The notes: generated by a model not told the origin, from the letters alone. A stretch of DNA of 64,000 nucleotides from Adiantum capillus-veneris (GCA_014529385.2 CM043948.1:22073951-22137950); one strand, 5' to 3'; shown: positions 31,620 to 44,296, numbered from the stretch's first letter. Translations and numbers: made by a program.

Positions 31620-34600
31620 ATGGCTGGATCATAGGACACTGCTCTTTACAATATCAAGAAGCTGGATGGAACCAATTTCCCATTGTGGAAGAAGCAGATT
31701 TGACACGTGTTGGTACAAAAGAAGCAGATAAAACCTATAAAGCTCAAGGGGATAAAACCAGAAGATATGGACGAAGATGAATGGAGAAAAATGGATGAAT
31801 TGGCACTTTCTACCATTATGCTGACTTTGGCAGAAAGCGTTTACTTCAATGTAGCAGACGAGATGTCGGCTTATCAAGCATGGTTAAAGCTGAGTGATCT
31901 TTATGAGAAGCAGAGTGCAGCTTCACAGGTATACTGGCTTAAGAAGCTTGTTGACTTGAAGATGAAAGAAGGGACACCTATGTCCAATCATCTGAATGAA
32001 TTCAACACAATCTACAGTCAGTTGTCAGCTCAAGGTGTCAAGTTTGATGAACCTGTTAGAGATATGTTCCTGTTGATCACATTGCCGGAAAGTTGGGACA
32101 CTTTTCGCACAGCTTTGAGTAATTCTGCACCTCCAGATGGTTTGAACATAGCAGCTGTAGAAGGAAGTCTGCTTACTGAAGAAACCAATAGAAAGACAAT
32201 GGACAAAGGCAAAGGAACAGCCTTAGTTGTCAGGGGAAGGACCAAAGAAAAGTACAAAGGTGGAAAGAGGAATCAGTCTCGTAGCAAGTCCCGCAGTGCT
32301 AAAGGCAAGAGTGACATAGAATGCTACCATTGTGGCAAGAAGGGTCACATGAAAAGAGACTGCAGAGAATGGAAAGCAGAAAAAGGAAAAGAGAAAGCTG
32401 AAGACCATGGTGAGAAGAACAAGTCCTCAGTAAAGATTCAAGAAATAAATGTGACAAACACTATTACAGAGGATGACAGTCTAGTGTCAGGAGACATCTA
32501 CTTCTTGAAGAATACAATGGACTCAGCTCTTCTTACAGCATCTGATGGAAATGCACTGAGTGACCGGATAATAGACTCAGGGGCATCACTTCATGTGTCT
32601 CCAAACAAGGAGTGGTTTACTTCTTATGTGACCACTAAAGATCATGTTCGGCTAGGCAATGGGCAGACATGTGAGATCTTAGGTGTTGGAGATGTTCAAT
32701 TGAAGTTTCAGAATGGCTCTTCTTTCACGCTGAAGAATGTGAGACATGTTCCCGCAATTACAAAGAGCTTGATCAGCACAGGTTTACTTGATGATGCTAG
32801 CTACGTCACCACTTTTGGACAGAACATGTGGAAGATATCCAAGGGTTCTATGACAGTAGCACATGGAGTAAAGTCTGGAGGACTTTACATGATTTATGTA
32901 TCAAATGTCTCTAAAAATGTAATCAATGTAACCGAGCAGCCGAACGTTTCTTTGTGGCATAGCCGGTTAGGACATATGTCCAAGAAGGGAATGGAAATCT
33001 TGTCTCGTTCTTGTTATTTGCCTGGCTTTTCATTTAATGATTTTGAATTTTGTGAACATTGTCTGTATGGTAAGCAAACACAACAGCCACATAAGCATAG
33101 AAGCAGTAGAAGAGATACACAGTTGGCACTTGTTCATAGTCATTTGTGTGGACCTATGCCTAACCTATCTCTAGGGGGAGCTTCTTACTTTATGTTATTT
33201 ATAGATGATTACTCGAGGAAAGTATGGGTTTACTTTCTCAAGCACAAGGATGAAGCGTTTAGTGTTTTCAAAACGTTTGTGACACTTGTGGAGAATCAGA
33301 GTGGCAAGAAGCTTAAATGCTTACGCACTGACAATGGTGGAGAGTATGTTTCAAAGGCCTTTCACGACTTTTGTGAGTCAAAAGGTATAAAACGTGAACT
33401 TACTGCTCCTTACAATCCTCCTCAAAATGGTGTTGCTGAGAGGATGAATAGGACCATACAAGAGAAGGTCAGAAGTATGTTGTCTAATGCACAGCTGCCA
33501 AATGGGTTTTGGGCTGAAGCTGTATCAACAGCTGTTCATCTTGTAAATAGATCTCCTAGCAAGGTTTTGTATAAGGATTCAGTGCCAGAGATGGTATGGT
33601 CAGGCAAAATGCCCTCATACAAGCATCTCAGAGTCTTTGGCTGTGAGGCATATACTCACGTTCCAAAGGAATTTAGGAACAAACTTGAGCCAAAGAGTAG
33701 AAAGTGCATCTTTCTAGGCTATGGTAATTCTAGTGAGATGGGGTACAGACTTTGGGATCGCGAATCCAGAAAGGTTGTCCGCAGCAATGATGTTCACTTT
33801 AATGAATCCAAATATCATTCTAAATCAGAGAGGGTTGAGGAGATTAGAAAAGTTGTCTTCCAAGAAGATGGACCTGCACGTGCAAGACAAAATTTCAGGG
33901 CTCAAGAGGAGCAAGGACAGGATAGAGTGGAACCACAAGTTGTGGCTGAGCCTGAGCCACCTATTGTGCGTAGATCTGGACGTATCACGCGACCTCCTGA
34001 TAGGTTTGTTCCATCTATGAACTATGTCATGTTGATTGATTGCAATGAGCCTTCATGTTACAAGGAAGCAGTGCAAATGAAGGACTCCGGGAATTGGAAA
34101 TTGGCCATGCAGCCAGAGATGACAGCTCTACATAAAAACCAGACATGGAAGCTAGTTAAATTACCACAGGGCAAAAAGGCCCTACCTTGTAAATGGGTTT
34201 ACAGGTATAAGATCACCGCTCATGATAGTCAGCCAAAGTACAAAGCAAGGCTTGTTGCCAAGGGCTTTAAGCAACAACAAGGCATTGACTTTGATGAAGT
34301 CTTCTCTCTGGTGGTCAAGATGACTACATTGAGATGCTTTCTTGCATTGGTTGCCATATTAGATTTGGTGTTGCACCAAGTGGATGTCAAGACAGCGTTC
34401 TTGCATGGTGATTTAGATGTGGAAATTTACATGCAGCAGCCAGAAGGTTTTGTTGAGAAAGGCAAGGAAGATTGGGTAAGCCAGTTGTTAAAGAGTCTTT
34501 ATGGCTTAAAACAATCACCGCGGGCATGGTACCATAAATTCCACAAGTTTATGCTTTCTCAAGGCTACAAACGTAGTGAGTTCGATCACTGTCTATATAC

Positions 34601-35600
34601 AAAGAAGGCTAAGGATGGCAGTTGGCTGATCCTTATTTTGTATGTGGATGACATGTTGATTGCTGGCAAGCACTTGGAAGAAATTTCAGCTTTGAAGTCA
34701 AAGATGGAAAAATCGTTTGACATGAAAGACATGGGTGAGGCAAGTCATATACTTGGTATGCGCATTGAGAGAGACAGATCAAAGAAGTTGATTTGGTTAT
34801 CTCAAACAGAGTATATTGACAAGGTTTTGCAACGTTTCAATATGGAGAAGGGAAAGGCACTGAGTGTTCCATTGCCACCATATGTGAAACTTAGCGAACA
34901 AGATTGTCCTGTGTCTGAGGAAGAACAGGCTGAAATGGATAAGATTCCATATGCGTCTGCAGTGGGTAGTTTGATGTATGCAATGATTGCTACTCGCCCA
35001 GACATTGCATTTGCAGTGGGAGTAGTAAGTCGATACATGTCAAACCCAGGCAAGAAACATTGGGAGGCAGTGAAAGGAATATTGAGATACCTGAAAGCTA
35101 CAAAGAGTATGTGTATATGCTATGGGAGTCAAGAGCTAAGTGTAAAGGGTTTTACAGACTCAGCTTATGCAGGTGACTTAGACAACCGAAGGTCTACGTC
35201 AGGGTATGGCTTTACATTGGCTGGTGGAGCAGTATCATGGCGTTCTAGATTACAAGATTGTGTTACTCAATCTACTACAGAGGCTGAATATGTTGCAGCA
35301 TCAGAGGCATGCAAAGAATCAATTTGGCTTAATCGACTAGTAACAGATTTGGGAATCAAAGAAGAGATGCCTGTGTTATATTGTGATAGTCAAAGTGCTA
35401 TACAATTGGCTCGCAATCCAGTTTATCACTCAAAGACAAAGCATGTGGATGTGAAGTATCATTTCATCAGGGAAATGCTAGAGGATAAGCAACTTTAGCT
35501 TGTCAAAGTTCACACCACAGAAAATCCTGCTGATCTACTTACAAAAGGACTTCCCTCAGAGAGCTTTGCGCATTTTCGCAAGCAGTTAGGTGTAGGGTAG
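31620..35600 (+). pseudogene. Ty1/Copia gag-pol polyprotein of C1, nearly intact
   Basis: One frame of 1327 codons, from ATG 31620 to TAG 35598, broken only by three nonsense codons (TAG 31632, TGA 31701, TAG 35496); the longest uninterrupted part is 31707-35498. Order: gag (YNIKKLDGTNFPLWKKQI; LKMKEGTPMSNHLNEFNTIY), zinc knuckle CYHCGKKGHMKRDC (about 32322), protease IIDSGASLHVSP, integrase zinc domain LWHSRLGHMSKKGMEIL, integrase core, RT with LILILYVDDMLIAG, and RNase H with STTEAEYVAASEACKESI. The first integrase catalytic Asp seems lost: the frame reads HSHLCGPMPN where the family normally has Asp at the third position. LRTDNGGEY and NGVAERMNRT are kept. C1 is thus young but not competent by itself. 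Confidence 0.95.
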
Positions 35601-35689
35601 TACATCACTTCTCTACATCTCTTGTATATTAGCTTGTATAGTAGCTTCTCTCACACTTAAAGTACCACATTGGACTTTAAGTGGGAGGT

Positions 35690-35881
35690 TGTTGGGGTAT
35701 AAAGCCCAATGTGGTCGCCCAGGTAAGTGGGCGGGCCGCCAGGTATGTACACATATTCTTTTGTAAAAACCTAATAAGAACTCACTATGCTCTACACATT
35801 ACAGTAGAGCGAGTTCACCATATCGTCGTGCTCTTCTTCTCGCACTCTCTCTCGTGTCGCACTTCCGCTCGTACTCCTTCA
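35690..35881 (+). mobile_element. 3' LTR of C1 (192 bp)
   Basis: Preceded by the purine tract AAGTGGGAGGT (35679-35689). Same ends as the 5' LTR. Followed by the CTCTT duplication, after which the RNase H of M resumes on the minus strand. Confidence 0.95.
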
Positions 35882-35886
35882 CTCTT

Positions 35887-37733
35887 TGATGAGTTTTTCC
35901 CTTCTTAACTACTACCATAAAATCAAACTCCAGCCACACAATGAACCATCTTACAATTCGTCCCATGTTACAAGGTTTGTTTACTAAGTACAAGAGCGCC
36001 TGATGATCCACAAAAAATGTGAATTTGTTCGCAAGTAAGTAATGCCGAAATTTCTTTACCGCATATATCATACCCAATCCTTCTCTTTCAGTGGTGGTAT
36101 AATTCTTTTCTGCACTGTTGATTTGTCTACTAGCATAACTGATCGGAAAATCTGTATTACCCTCCCCTGGTTGTGCTAATATACAACCTATTGCAAATGC
36201 CGAAGCATCTACATGTACATGGAAGATCTTTGACCAATCTGGTGCTTTTAGAATTGGTGCAGATACCAGTGCATCTTTTAGTTTTTTGAATGACTCCTCA
36301 CATTCATTGGTCCATATGAAGAGCGTGATTAGACTATACAAGGGTTTTGCTATTACAGCGTACATGTAGATAAAACGTCGATAGTATCCACAATGTCCCA
36401 TAAATGGTTGTACCTCTCGTACAGTGTTTAGTCTTTGCAATTCTATGATCACCTTTACCTTGTCTTCATCAGTGGTAATTCCATTAGCCGATACTATGTG
36501 GCCTAAGATTTTACCTTGCCGGACCATGAATACACATTTTTCTGGGTTGAGGCAAATCCTATACGTTCTGCATTTTTCGAATACCTTTCTAAGATGATCT
36601 ATATGGTCTTCTCTCAATAGAGAACAGACACACAAGTCATCCATGTAAATATCCAAGAATATTCGCAAGTATTCTTTAAAAGCATGTGTCATTAATCTCT
36701 GAAATGTGGCTGGAGCATTAGTCAATCCAAATGGCATTACTCTAAACGCATATATGCCCCATTCTGTTGCAAACACTGTTTTGTATTGATCTTATAGTTT
36801 GACCCCCAATTGGTTATAACCAGAGAATCCGTCCATAAAGCTATACGCTTGCTTGCCTGCTACTCGTTCCAGGACGTGTTCAGTGATAGGAAGAGGATAG
36901 GTGTCCCTTATTGTCGCTACATTTACCTTCTTGAGATTCACACACACTCGTAATTTCCCGTTCTTCTTAGGTACCACCACTATCGGTGACACCCAGTCCG
37001 TGTGCTCTATCTCATAAATAAATTCAGCCTTCATAAGTTTGTCTATCTCTTCCTTTATCCTTTTAGCGAATGTCTCATTGTACGTGTATGGACGTTGTTT
37101 GCTTGGATTTGCATCAGACTTCAGAGGGATTGAATGTTCACAAATGTTCAGATCCACCTCCTTCAGATCTTTGTACGACAAGGCAAATACATCACGGAAT
37201 TCCTTAAGCGTTTTGATCAGTAAGTCCTCTTCTTCTTGGCTTAGATCTATGGCGATGTAAGCAGGTCGAGGACTTTCTCTCGGCTTTCCTAAGTCTATTT
37301 TCTTGGCGTTCTCAGGCCCATCGTAGGACTCGTTTGATTTAGGCTCTCTCATTGGTTCATGAACCACCAATCTTCTTTCGTGAATGGTGTACTTACAATA
37401 GTGAGGAGGTACATCTGTATTTTTACTCCCATCACTAGTGTTCGTTCCATCGCTACTTTCCATTTCAGTTGTCCATACATTTTTTAGTTTTTGTTTCAAA
37501 TCATTGTATCTCGATTTCCGCTCAACTTTCGTTATAATTGGATCACCACAGACATCCAATTTTTCTGTTGCAACTTCTTTTTTTGCTTTGCTAGTTTTCT
37601 TAGGTTTCAACAGTCTAGACTTAAATCCTGATTCTTCAGCAACCTTAAGAAATCTTCCTAACATTTTGTCCTTAGCACAATCAACAACTTGAATGTTTAT
37701 AAGGAAATGTGTCTTACCCCTGAACTCTGGCAT
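35887..37733 (-). pseudogene. M reverse transcriptase and RNase H (Ty3/Gypsy)
   Basis: One minus-strand frame with a single TAA (36794-36792). Starts PEFRGKTHFLINIQVVDC, an undefined linker, then RT: AIDLSQEEEDLLIKTLKEF, IKEEIDKLMKAEFIYEIEHT, WVSPIVVVPKKNGKLRVCV, AFRVMPFGLTNAPATFQRLM, and the catalytic box FLDIYMDDLCVCS (YMDD). NPEKCVFMVRQGKILGHIVS and GHCGYYRRFI follow. RNase H: KIFHVHVDASAFAIGCILAQ, YTTTEREGLGMIYAVKKFRH, FVDHQALLYLVNKP. C1 inserted just after KKGKTHQ; the frame resumes at 30324 with RAHHLSRLL. Apart from that stop the domain set looks complete. Confidence 0.92.
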
Positions 37734-37778
37734 AGGTCTCAGCCTAGTTTGTAGACTGTTATGGTGTAGCCTACTCTT

Positions 37779-38760
37779 TTATCTTTTTTGGCGTCTCTCA
37801 CTTTGGTTTGGGAAATTGTAGAAGACATCATTGTCTTGATCTTGATGGTAGTCTTCCTCCGTATTTTTTGACTTCTCGTCATCCGCATTATCTTTGTTTT
37901 CACATTGATCAGAAGAATCATAAAATTCTCCTCCCTCCTGCTCGATTTCTTTAGTGGGGATGTCAACATAGCCCACTATCTTCATCTCAAGTTTCGTTTT
38001 CGTTTTATAGATCCTCGTATGCTCAGTATCTCCATCGTTCTCGTCTTTCTCCACAATTTTGCTCAACATGTAGTATGGTATGATATCGTAGCCATTCTCG
38101 TCACAAAATTTGGCGGGAGTGACTTCATTGACACATACATCCAATGTAGCCAAAATTTGAGACCATTCTAGGGGTTCGAGCTTCTCTTCAGGAAAGGGTT
38201 CTCTTATATAGACATCCTCTTCCAAGACCCTCTCTAGTGTCCTTTCATTGTGGTCAAATTCACTACATTGAGATGCTCCGCACATCCATATCTCCTTTTT
38301 CTTACAGAGCCACGCCGGGACTTCTGATCCACTAATGGTGGCTGAGTCAAATTCTTCCACAGGTGTTCTCGTGACATCATGATAGCTATGATTTTTCATG
38401 TTTACATGTGTAGTGGTTTCAGCATGTCTTAGATACAAATAATCATACCCCCAATTCTGCACCATCTTGAGTTGCCTCATGAACGGCCTACCAAGTATAA
38501 TTTCATAATTGTTTTTCTTGCCGAAATATACTATGGCAAATGTATGTTCGTACTCTATGCCACATGAAGATACAACAATTGCCTCAAGAAATCCTATAGG
38601 CCTTTCTATGTGCCCATCCGCCAATTGAAATTTCATTCTAGTTGTTTGTATTGCTAGTTTTCCCCATTTTTCCCATAGCATTTTGGTCGCAATGGCAATG
38701 CCAGCTCCGCTATCAAGTATGGCCTTAGTCTCTATGCCATTCTATGCCATTATACTCAAC
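37779..38760 (-). pseudogene. M aspartic protease and linker
   Basis: The catalytic loop AILDSGAGIAIATKMLWEKW lies at about 38720-38660 (GAT-AGC-GGA at 38714-38706). The frame continues QLADGHIERPIGFLEA, IILGRPFMRQLKMVQNWGYD (flap and ILG motifs of retropepsins), then an acidic linker with SQILATLDVCVNEVTPAKF and NTEEDYHQDQDNDVFYNF, ending at 37779. The upstream join to gag (about 38760-38845) contains stops. P carries the same protease at 46679-47600. Confidence 0.85.
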
Positions 38761-38844
38761 TGGTAGAGTTGTGTTGCCGTCTTCACCCTCACAATACTCT
38801 CCGACCTTGTTGAGTGGCACTGGTCTAGTGTTGACTTTCTTCAG

Positions 38845-39798
38845 TTATGTGTCATTAAGCTCAGTTTCGAAGAACTTAAGAGGCGTCCTTATACCAAATT
38901 TTTCAAGACATTTGCCCACTTCCTTCCACATGCTTGGCCTAATTTTTAACAATTCTGCCAATGTGATCGTACACTTGACCGGAGTGGTCAACAAGTCTGT
39001 CAAGATTTTAGTGTCCAATTGATTTGACCCTCCTATTCTTTGAGAAGGTACTCTTCGAATTTCTGACCTTGCCTCGTAGTCTCCCATGTATGGAGGCAGA
39101 GTTCTGAGTGATGCGGGTCTGCTATCTTCGGATGCGACTGAACCATTATCCCCTTGAAATGATTTAGCATCTAAATCCCATGGAGGCTTATTCAAGTTCA
39201 ACTCCGAGAAAGGCACTGACTCGACTGTTTTTGTCTCATATTTTTCTTGAGCTTTTCTCACCATTTCCCATAGCTCTTCATGCCAATTTTCTTCCACAAT
39301 AGGGGTATATGGTGGAAAATCTTTCAGTGATCCATCAGTGCTATTAGGTACGATTCTTGCATCCTCTACATCAGGCTAGGATTTAACGTTTTCTATTTTG
39401 TCAGGTACCCTTTGTTCGGTTTTGTGAGGTGTTTCATTGTTTGGTGGTTTGATTATTCTATCTCCCACTTCCATAGGTGGAGGCTCTAGTAAAGCTTGTG
39501 CAGTTTCAATCAGCTGTTTGCACATCTCTAGTCTCTGTTTTTCTATCTCTGGATATGGATATGTCATCCACCTTTGCTCTAGAGTCTGTCTGTTCTTCAA
39601 TCTTGCTTCATATGCTTGTAAGATTGCATCTAAGGGTTCATTGACCTTATCTACCAATACAGACCCTCCTGAGCTTGCGCTTCTTGGTCCCTCCGTTGAT
39701 TTTAAAGAGTCGGACTCTCTTTGCTGTTTAAGTTTCTCTCGAGCTATTGTTATCTCAGCTTCTACATCTTTCTGTTTTCGCTCACGTCTAGCTTTCAT
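38845..39798 (-). pseudogene. M gag C-terminal region, coiled-coil and conserved block
   Basis: Two frames: 39798-39376 (RRERKQKDVEAEITIAREKL, VDKVNEPLDAILQAYEARLK, EQRWMTYPYPEIEKQRLEMC) and 39297-38845 (RPASLRTLPPYMGDYEARSE, VKCTITLAELLKIRPSMWKE). Both parts have close equivalents in P (45578-46672). They lie between the zinc knuckles and the protease. Function not recognised; the first part is likely helical. Confidence 0.65.
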
Positions 39799-42637
39799 TT
39801 TCTCTCTTCGTTCTTTCCAAGGATTATCACGCGACTGACACTAGACTTGTCAGTCTTGATTTCTTCTTGATTTTCATCATTACTCTTGTGCTGATTGTCA
39901 TTTTTCCTTGTGTAGGCTCTCGTCAAGACCTTAACAGGAATTGAAGTTTCATTTTCTGACGCTCCACAAGAAGGCAGTGCTCCCAGCATATTCAAAGTAG
40001 TTTTTGCTTCTTTGCTTGGGTTTTTAGGGCAATCATGGATCAAGTGAGTAATTCCACACTCGGTGCAATATGCGTTGACCCTAATGATTTCATCATGAGG
40101 ACAGTCCCTCAGCCAATGGTCTCCACCACACTTGTAGCATGGTCCCTTAGGTTGTTGAGGTTCTCCTTGAGCTCCTCTTTGTTGGTGTGCAAACCTCTGC
40201 TCGCTCATGCCTCCGTTGGCTATGAACAACAGTGTTCTTTCATCCAAGCTATATCTTCCTTCCCCCGCTACCTGTGCATCAGTTGGTGGTCCTATATTTC
40301 CTATCATGCTCCATGGTTCTGGTGTAGAGGGTTCTTCCGGTGGATAATAGACAGAGTTTTCCGCATATCCATTCGGCTCATCGTAGTATGCATGCATAGG
40401 TACCAAAGCCTTCTCATCCGATTCAGTTACTATTGGTGTGTATCTTATGCCGACTGGTCGTAATCCTGGTAGGGGTGGTTGTTGTCCCAACACTGGTTGT
40501 GGTCTTTCTACACCTACAGGTCCTGGTAGGTTGCCTGTTTGATATCTAGGCATCGGTGGGACTTGAGGGGATGTCGCCTGAGCTTGCGGAGCATATGGTC
40601 GTTCTCTCACATATCCCTTGTTATAATAACACTCCTCCGTCCCATGGTTTGTCCATTTTTGTTCAATCGCACACCATTTTGGTTGTTTAGCTTGTGGTTT
40701 GGAATACAAGTTAATCTTTTTAAGCACTTCCTCTACAAGCTGCTCTTGGCTCACCGTCGCTGCTTCTCCTTTCGGTGTTGTCATAGCAGACTTGCTTCCG
40801 CTTTGTGCGAGGAGGAATCATCATCAAGATCCTTGAACTCGCCCTCTTTGTAGACCGCACAATTGTCCACAAGGTATAGAGCCTCCTTGGTTAACTCATT
40901 CAATGTTGTGCTCCTTTTCATATGTAAGTCCTTCTGGAGATCTGCATTCCTTAGTCCTTGGATAAATATAAGCATAAGTCTGGACTGAGTTGGCAGTTCT
41001 TCCACGGGGCAGAACTTAACATATCTTTTTAATCGGAGGGCTACCTTTCGCACAGACTCTCCATCTTTCTATTTGAATTTATGGATTTGTGAGACTGTAT
41101 TATGAGCGATTCCCCTTTGTGAGAATTCCTCGATAAACTCGTCAAACACTTCCTCCATAGACTCAAAGTCTCTTCACTCCACTGAGTCAAACCATGTAGC
41201 AGCATCATCCTCTAAGGTTAAACCAAATCCTAAAAATCGGGTAGGGAAGTCTAACACCTCTTCAGCTCTAATTACACGCACAAAGGCTGCTACATGATCT
41301 CTCGGATCCCTGATTCTCGTGTATTTCTTGTTTACCCATTTTTGCACTTGAGAAGGTCTAATTCTACGATGGTCTACCAATCTCATCATGGGATCTCCTC
41401 GTCCTAGTCGATATACCTCCTCTGGTCTTCTGTAGTGGCCAGGTTCCTCTCCCAATGGTGCTCCTAAGCCATAGTTTCTAACAGTTCTTGCAAGAGATGG
41501 TTCATCTCTCCAAACTCGTTCTAGGGGTGGTCTTCCAGGCTCAGTTGACCCCTGCGTCTTTGGCTTACTCTCTCCTTGATATTGTGCATAGAGTGGTGGT
41601 TCTTGTAAATCCCTTAGCCCTCATGCGGTTTGATAACCCTCTCGGGTTCGGTCTTGTTCTAATGTAGCACTTTGTCGAAGCCATGCCTACAATGAGGGCT
41701 GAGTAGCTGGTTGGTCCTGGTAGTTGAACATCAGTTGTCGGGTAGAAAGTGAGGTGGCGTCATACTCTTTTGAAAAGGGATTTGTTGACTTGCTAGGGGT
41801 GTAGTTGGCTCTTGGTATTTCGTCGGGGCCATACGTTGATGCTCTCGGAACTGTTGCCTTTCCAACCTCTTCTGGGAGAATACGTTTGTATTCTCGCCCG
41901 TACCTGTCAACAAAAACAATATCCTTCCCCATAGCAGTTTCATAAGAGAATAAGTAAAGAAACTTGTCTTTGCTTAATTCGTTTGGGTAGGGTTCCTTGC
42001 ATCAAAAGTAAGAGACTATTCCCTCGCTTTCATGCTTGTAAATCCCCACATTCTGATTATAGGTTGGGACCCTAGTTGTTTTCTTATCATACAGAAAAAG
42101 CACTCCAGGTCGATCCATGTTAGGAGGCGGTTCTTGGGTTTCTGAAACCATTTTCTCTTCTGCCACGTTATCTCCATATCTGTTGTAATCCTCAGGGTTA
42201 CTAACTATCAGATAGTGGTTCCCCTTTTCATCTCGAAATCTGTCTCCATCATCATAGACTCGAATTATCTCCACTCTCTGAGCCGGTCTTTCTTCAATAC
42301 AAATACACTTGCGTCCTCGATGGTCAGAATAAACTAAGGCTCCCCTCGAGTTTGTTCCTTCCAAGAAGATTATAGTGAACTTGGTTTCGTTTAAAGGATG
42401 TAGGGAGGTGCTTCCCCCTGGCATTGGTCCTTCACCGTTGAACCCTCCTGGTTGTTGACTCCCCATCATGAAGAAGGACTTTTCCGATGAAGTGTCAATA
42501 TCACTACCCTCTTCAATGATCAGTGCTAATGGGTCTAGTCTCGTCTGAGTTACTCTCTCTTCGGTGGACGTGGTGCTTACTTGACTTTTGACACTTTTAG
42601 CTCCTGACTTAACAAAGGCTCCCAACCTTAAATACAT
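39795..42637 (-). pseudogene. M gag with two zinc knuckles
   Basis: From ATG 42637 one frame runs to about 40781 with nonsense codons at 42004-42002, 41689-41687, near 41630, 41176-41174 and about 41070. It includes RKCICIEERPAQRVEIIRVY, KEPYPNELSKDKFLYLFSYE, the capsid core RIRPSQVQKWVNKKYTR, DHVAAFVRVIRAEEVLDFPT and RLKRYVKFCPVEELPTQSRL. After a frameshift near 40785 the nucleocapsid part follows (to 39795): EQKWTNHGTEECYYNKGYV, a Pro-rich linker, and two knuckles, CYKCGGDHWLRDC and CTECGITHLIHDC, both CX2CX3HX4C. Several stops would arise from CGA or CAG by C-to-T change. Confidence 0.85.
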
Positions 42638-42917
42638 AAGAATGAAAGCTGGGTTGCAAACTTAAAGCTTACCTGGACTCCTTCTTCCTGTGCGGCTCTG
42701 TGATGATCTCCTACTGGGATCTACACAAGTATGGTTAGTCTGTTCACAAGGGTTTTCCTTGAACCACGAAAAATATTTCAAGTATGTACAGCAACCACTT
42801 AGACAGTCTTCTGGTGGTCCAATTTCAAATATGAAATGATGGCTGGGATATATGTGGAGAGTATGTCCTAGCAGTATAGTCACAAATTGCAAAATATGTC
42901 TGAATCACTACTTTCCT

Positions 42918-42935
42918 AGTCTATCGCGATAGACT
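42918..42935 (-). repeat. M palindrome, leader copy 1
   Basis: AGTCTATCGCGATAGACT, perfect. Confidence 0.9.
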
Positions 42936-43216
42936 GACAATTTGCTCAGCATAAGTCAATTTAAAATTGTGACTTCACCCTTGAGTTCCAGTTACCCTCT
43001 GTAGCCTATCCCTCAAGTTTTATGAAGTTTGGACGCTTGGTTTGGGTTTTGGTCCCATTTTAGTATTTTGGTCAGAGCCTGATTCTGTATCTGGGCCTTA
43101 GATTGACTTTCAGTGATCTAAATGCCTTGAAATTTGGTGTGTATGTTGTATAGGCTCTGATAAAACTCTCCCTAGGGGAAATTTGGAAGATAAGGTCCTC
43201 AGCCAGCAGTTTCCCT

Positions 43217-43234
43217 AGTCTATCGCAATAGACT
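43217..43234 (-). repeat. M palindrome, leader copy 2
   Basis: AGTCTATCGCAATAGACT, one mismatch, with outer symmetry CCT/AGG; 299 bp from copy 1. Confidence 0.88.
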
Positions 43235-43516
43235 AGGTATGTTCTCCATTGTTGGCATTTTTCCCAATTTTTCTCCACAGCTGGTTCACCCTCTCCCTGT
43301 GTTAGTGTATTGACAAATTTTTGCCCTGTTTGGACATTTGGTCAAAGCCTTCTTGCCCTTGTCTCTGAATTCAGACTCTAAAACACCAGTTTTGAAGTTT
43401 TGTGGTCAAGATGGTGTTCAGTTTCACTCAATTTTTGTGAGTACCCTTGTGTTGATGTGTTAAACCTGTGGTATAAAGGTTTTTTTTCCTGTTGTTAGTC
43501 AATCACCAACTTCATC

Positions 43517-43534
43517 AGTCTATCGTGATAGACT
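43517..43534 (-). repeat. M palindrome, leader copy 3
   Basis: AGTCTATCGTGATAGACT, one mismatch; 300 bp from copy 2. Confidence 0.88.
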
Positions 43535-44277
43535 AGGCAGAGAGCAATGGGGATTTCATTTTTTGTCTGTTTTTGGACAGTTGTGTTCTCTGTGCCCATA
43601 TAAGTCTATCCCTCAAGTTTTATGAAGTTTGGACTTATTTTGACCTTGGACTCAAGCACTTCACGAATTTCACTTTTCTATGGCAATTCACAACTCAAAT
43701 GCACTTGAAGTGATGCAAATCTGATGACACTTCATCTTAAACTTGTGAATATCAGTCGTACCACATGACACAGTCAGTTTACCCTAAGCTAATGGTTATA
43801 TCTCTTCTTGGCCTCTTTAGGTTCCCTTAGTGTTTTCTTATGACAATCACCTGTTTCTTTTTGTTGGTTTTGGTCGCAATTTTTATGTTTTCTCAAGTTT
43901 TGGATCATAAATTTCAATGTCTACTCTTTTCACCCCCTTCAAGGGTATATGGTGTGGGTTTTGCTTTCAAGGCAAGCAAACAGCCTTATTGTTTCTTCTT
44001 TTTGTTTGTTTTTGCATTTTTACAGCGTTTTTCTACTCTATTTCTACAAAAGTATAACAAGCACTCAAAACCAAAAACCATAACTCTACATTATCCTACT
44101 GAACTAAATCTAATTAGTCACAGACCCTCGGCAAGACACAGGCTTCCTGGCTATCCACTAGACCTCAGCATACTCTATCCTGGATCTTGTTCTAAAAGTT
44201 TAAGCTCTCTCTAGTTGAAACTAAAGTAAGCTAACCATCACACGAGTGACGTAGATCTCCCTACTTAAGGTCTTGTG

Positions 44278-44295
44278 TCCCCAGCAGCGGCGCCA
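44278..44295 (-). promoter_or_regulatory. Primer binding site of M
   Basis: TGGCGCCGCTGCTGGGGA on the minus strand, one base after the LTR end; same type as in P. Confidence 0.87.
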
Positions 44296-44296
44296 A

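Larger units (their letters stand above)
42638..44277 (-). other. Long leader of M with palindrome-bearing ~300-bp repeats
   Basis: 1.6 kb between PBS and gag without a recognised coding region. The segment CTATCCCTCAAGTTTTATG appears at about 43006 and 43606, and three AGTCTATCGCGATAGACT-type palindromes lie 299-300 bp apart. The end next to the PBS resembles the start of the P leader. Confidence 0.75.
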
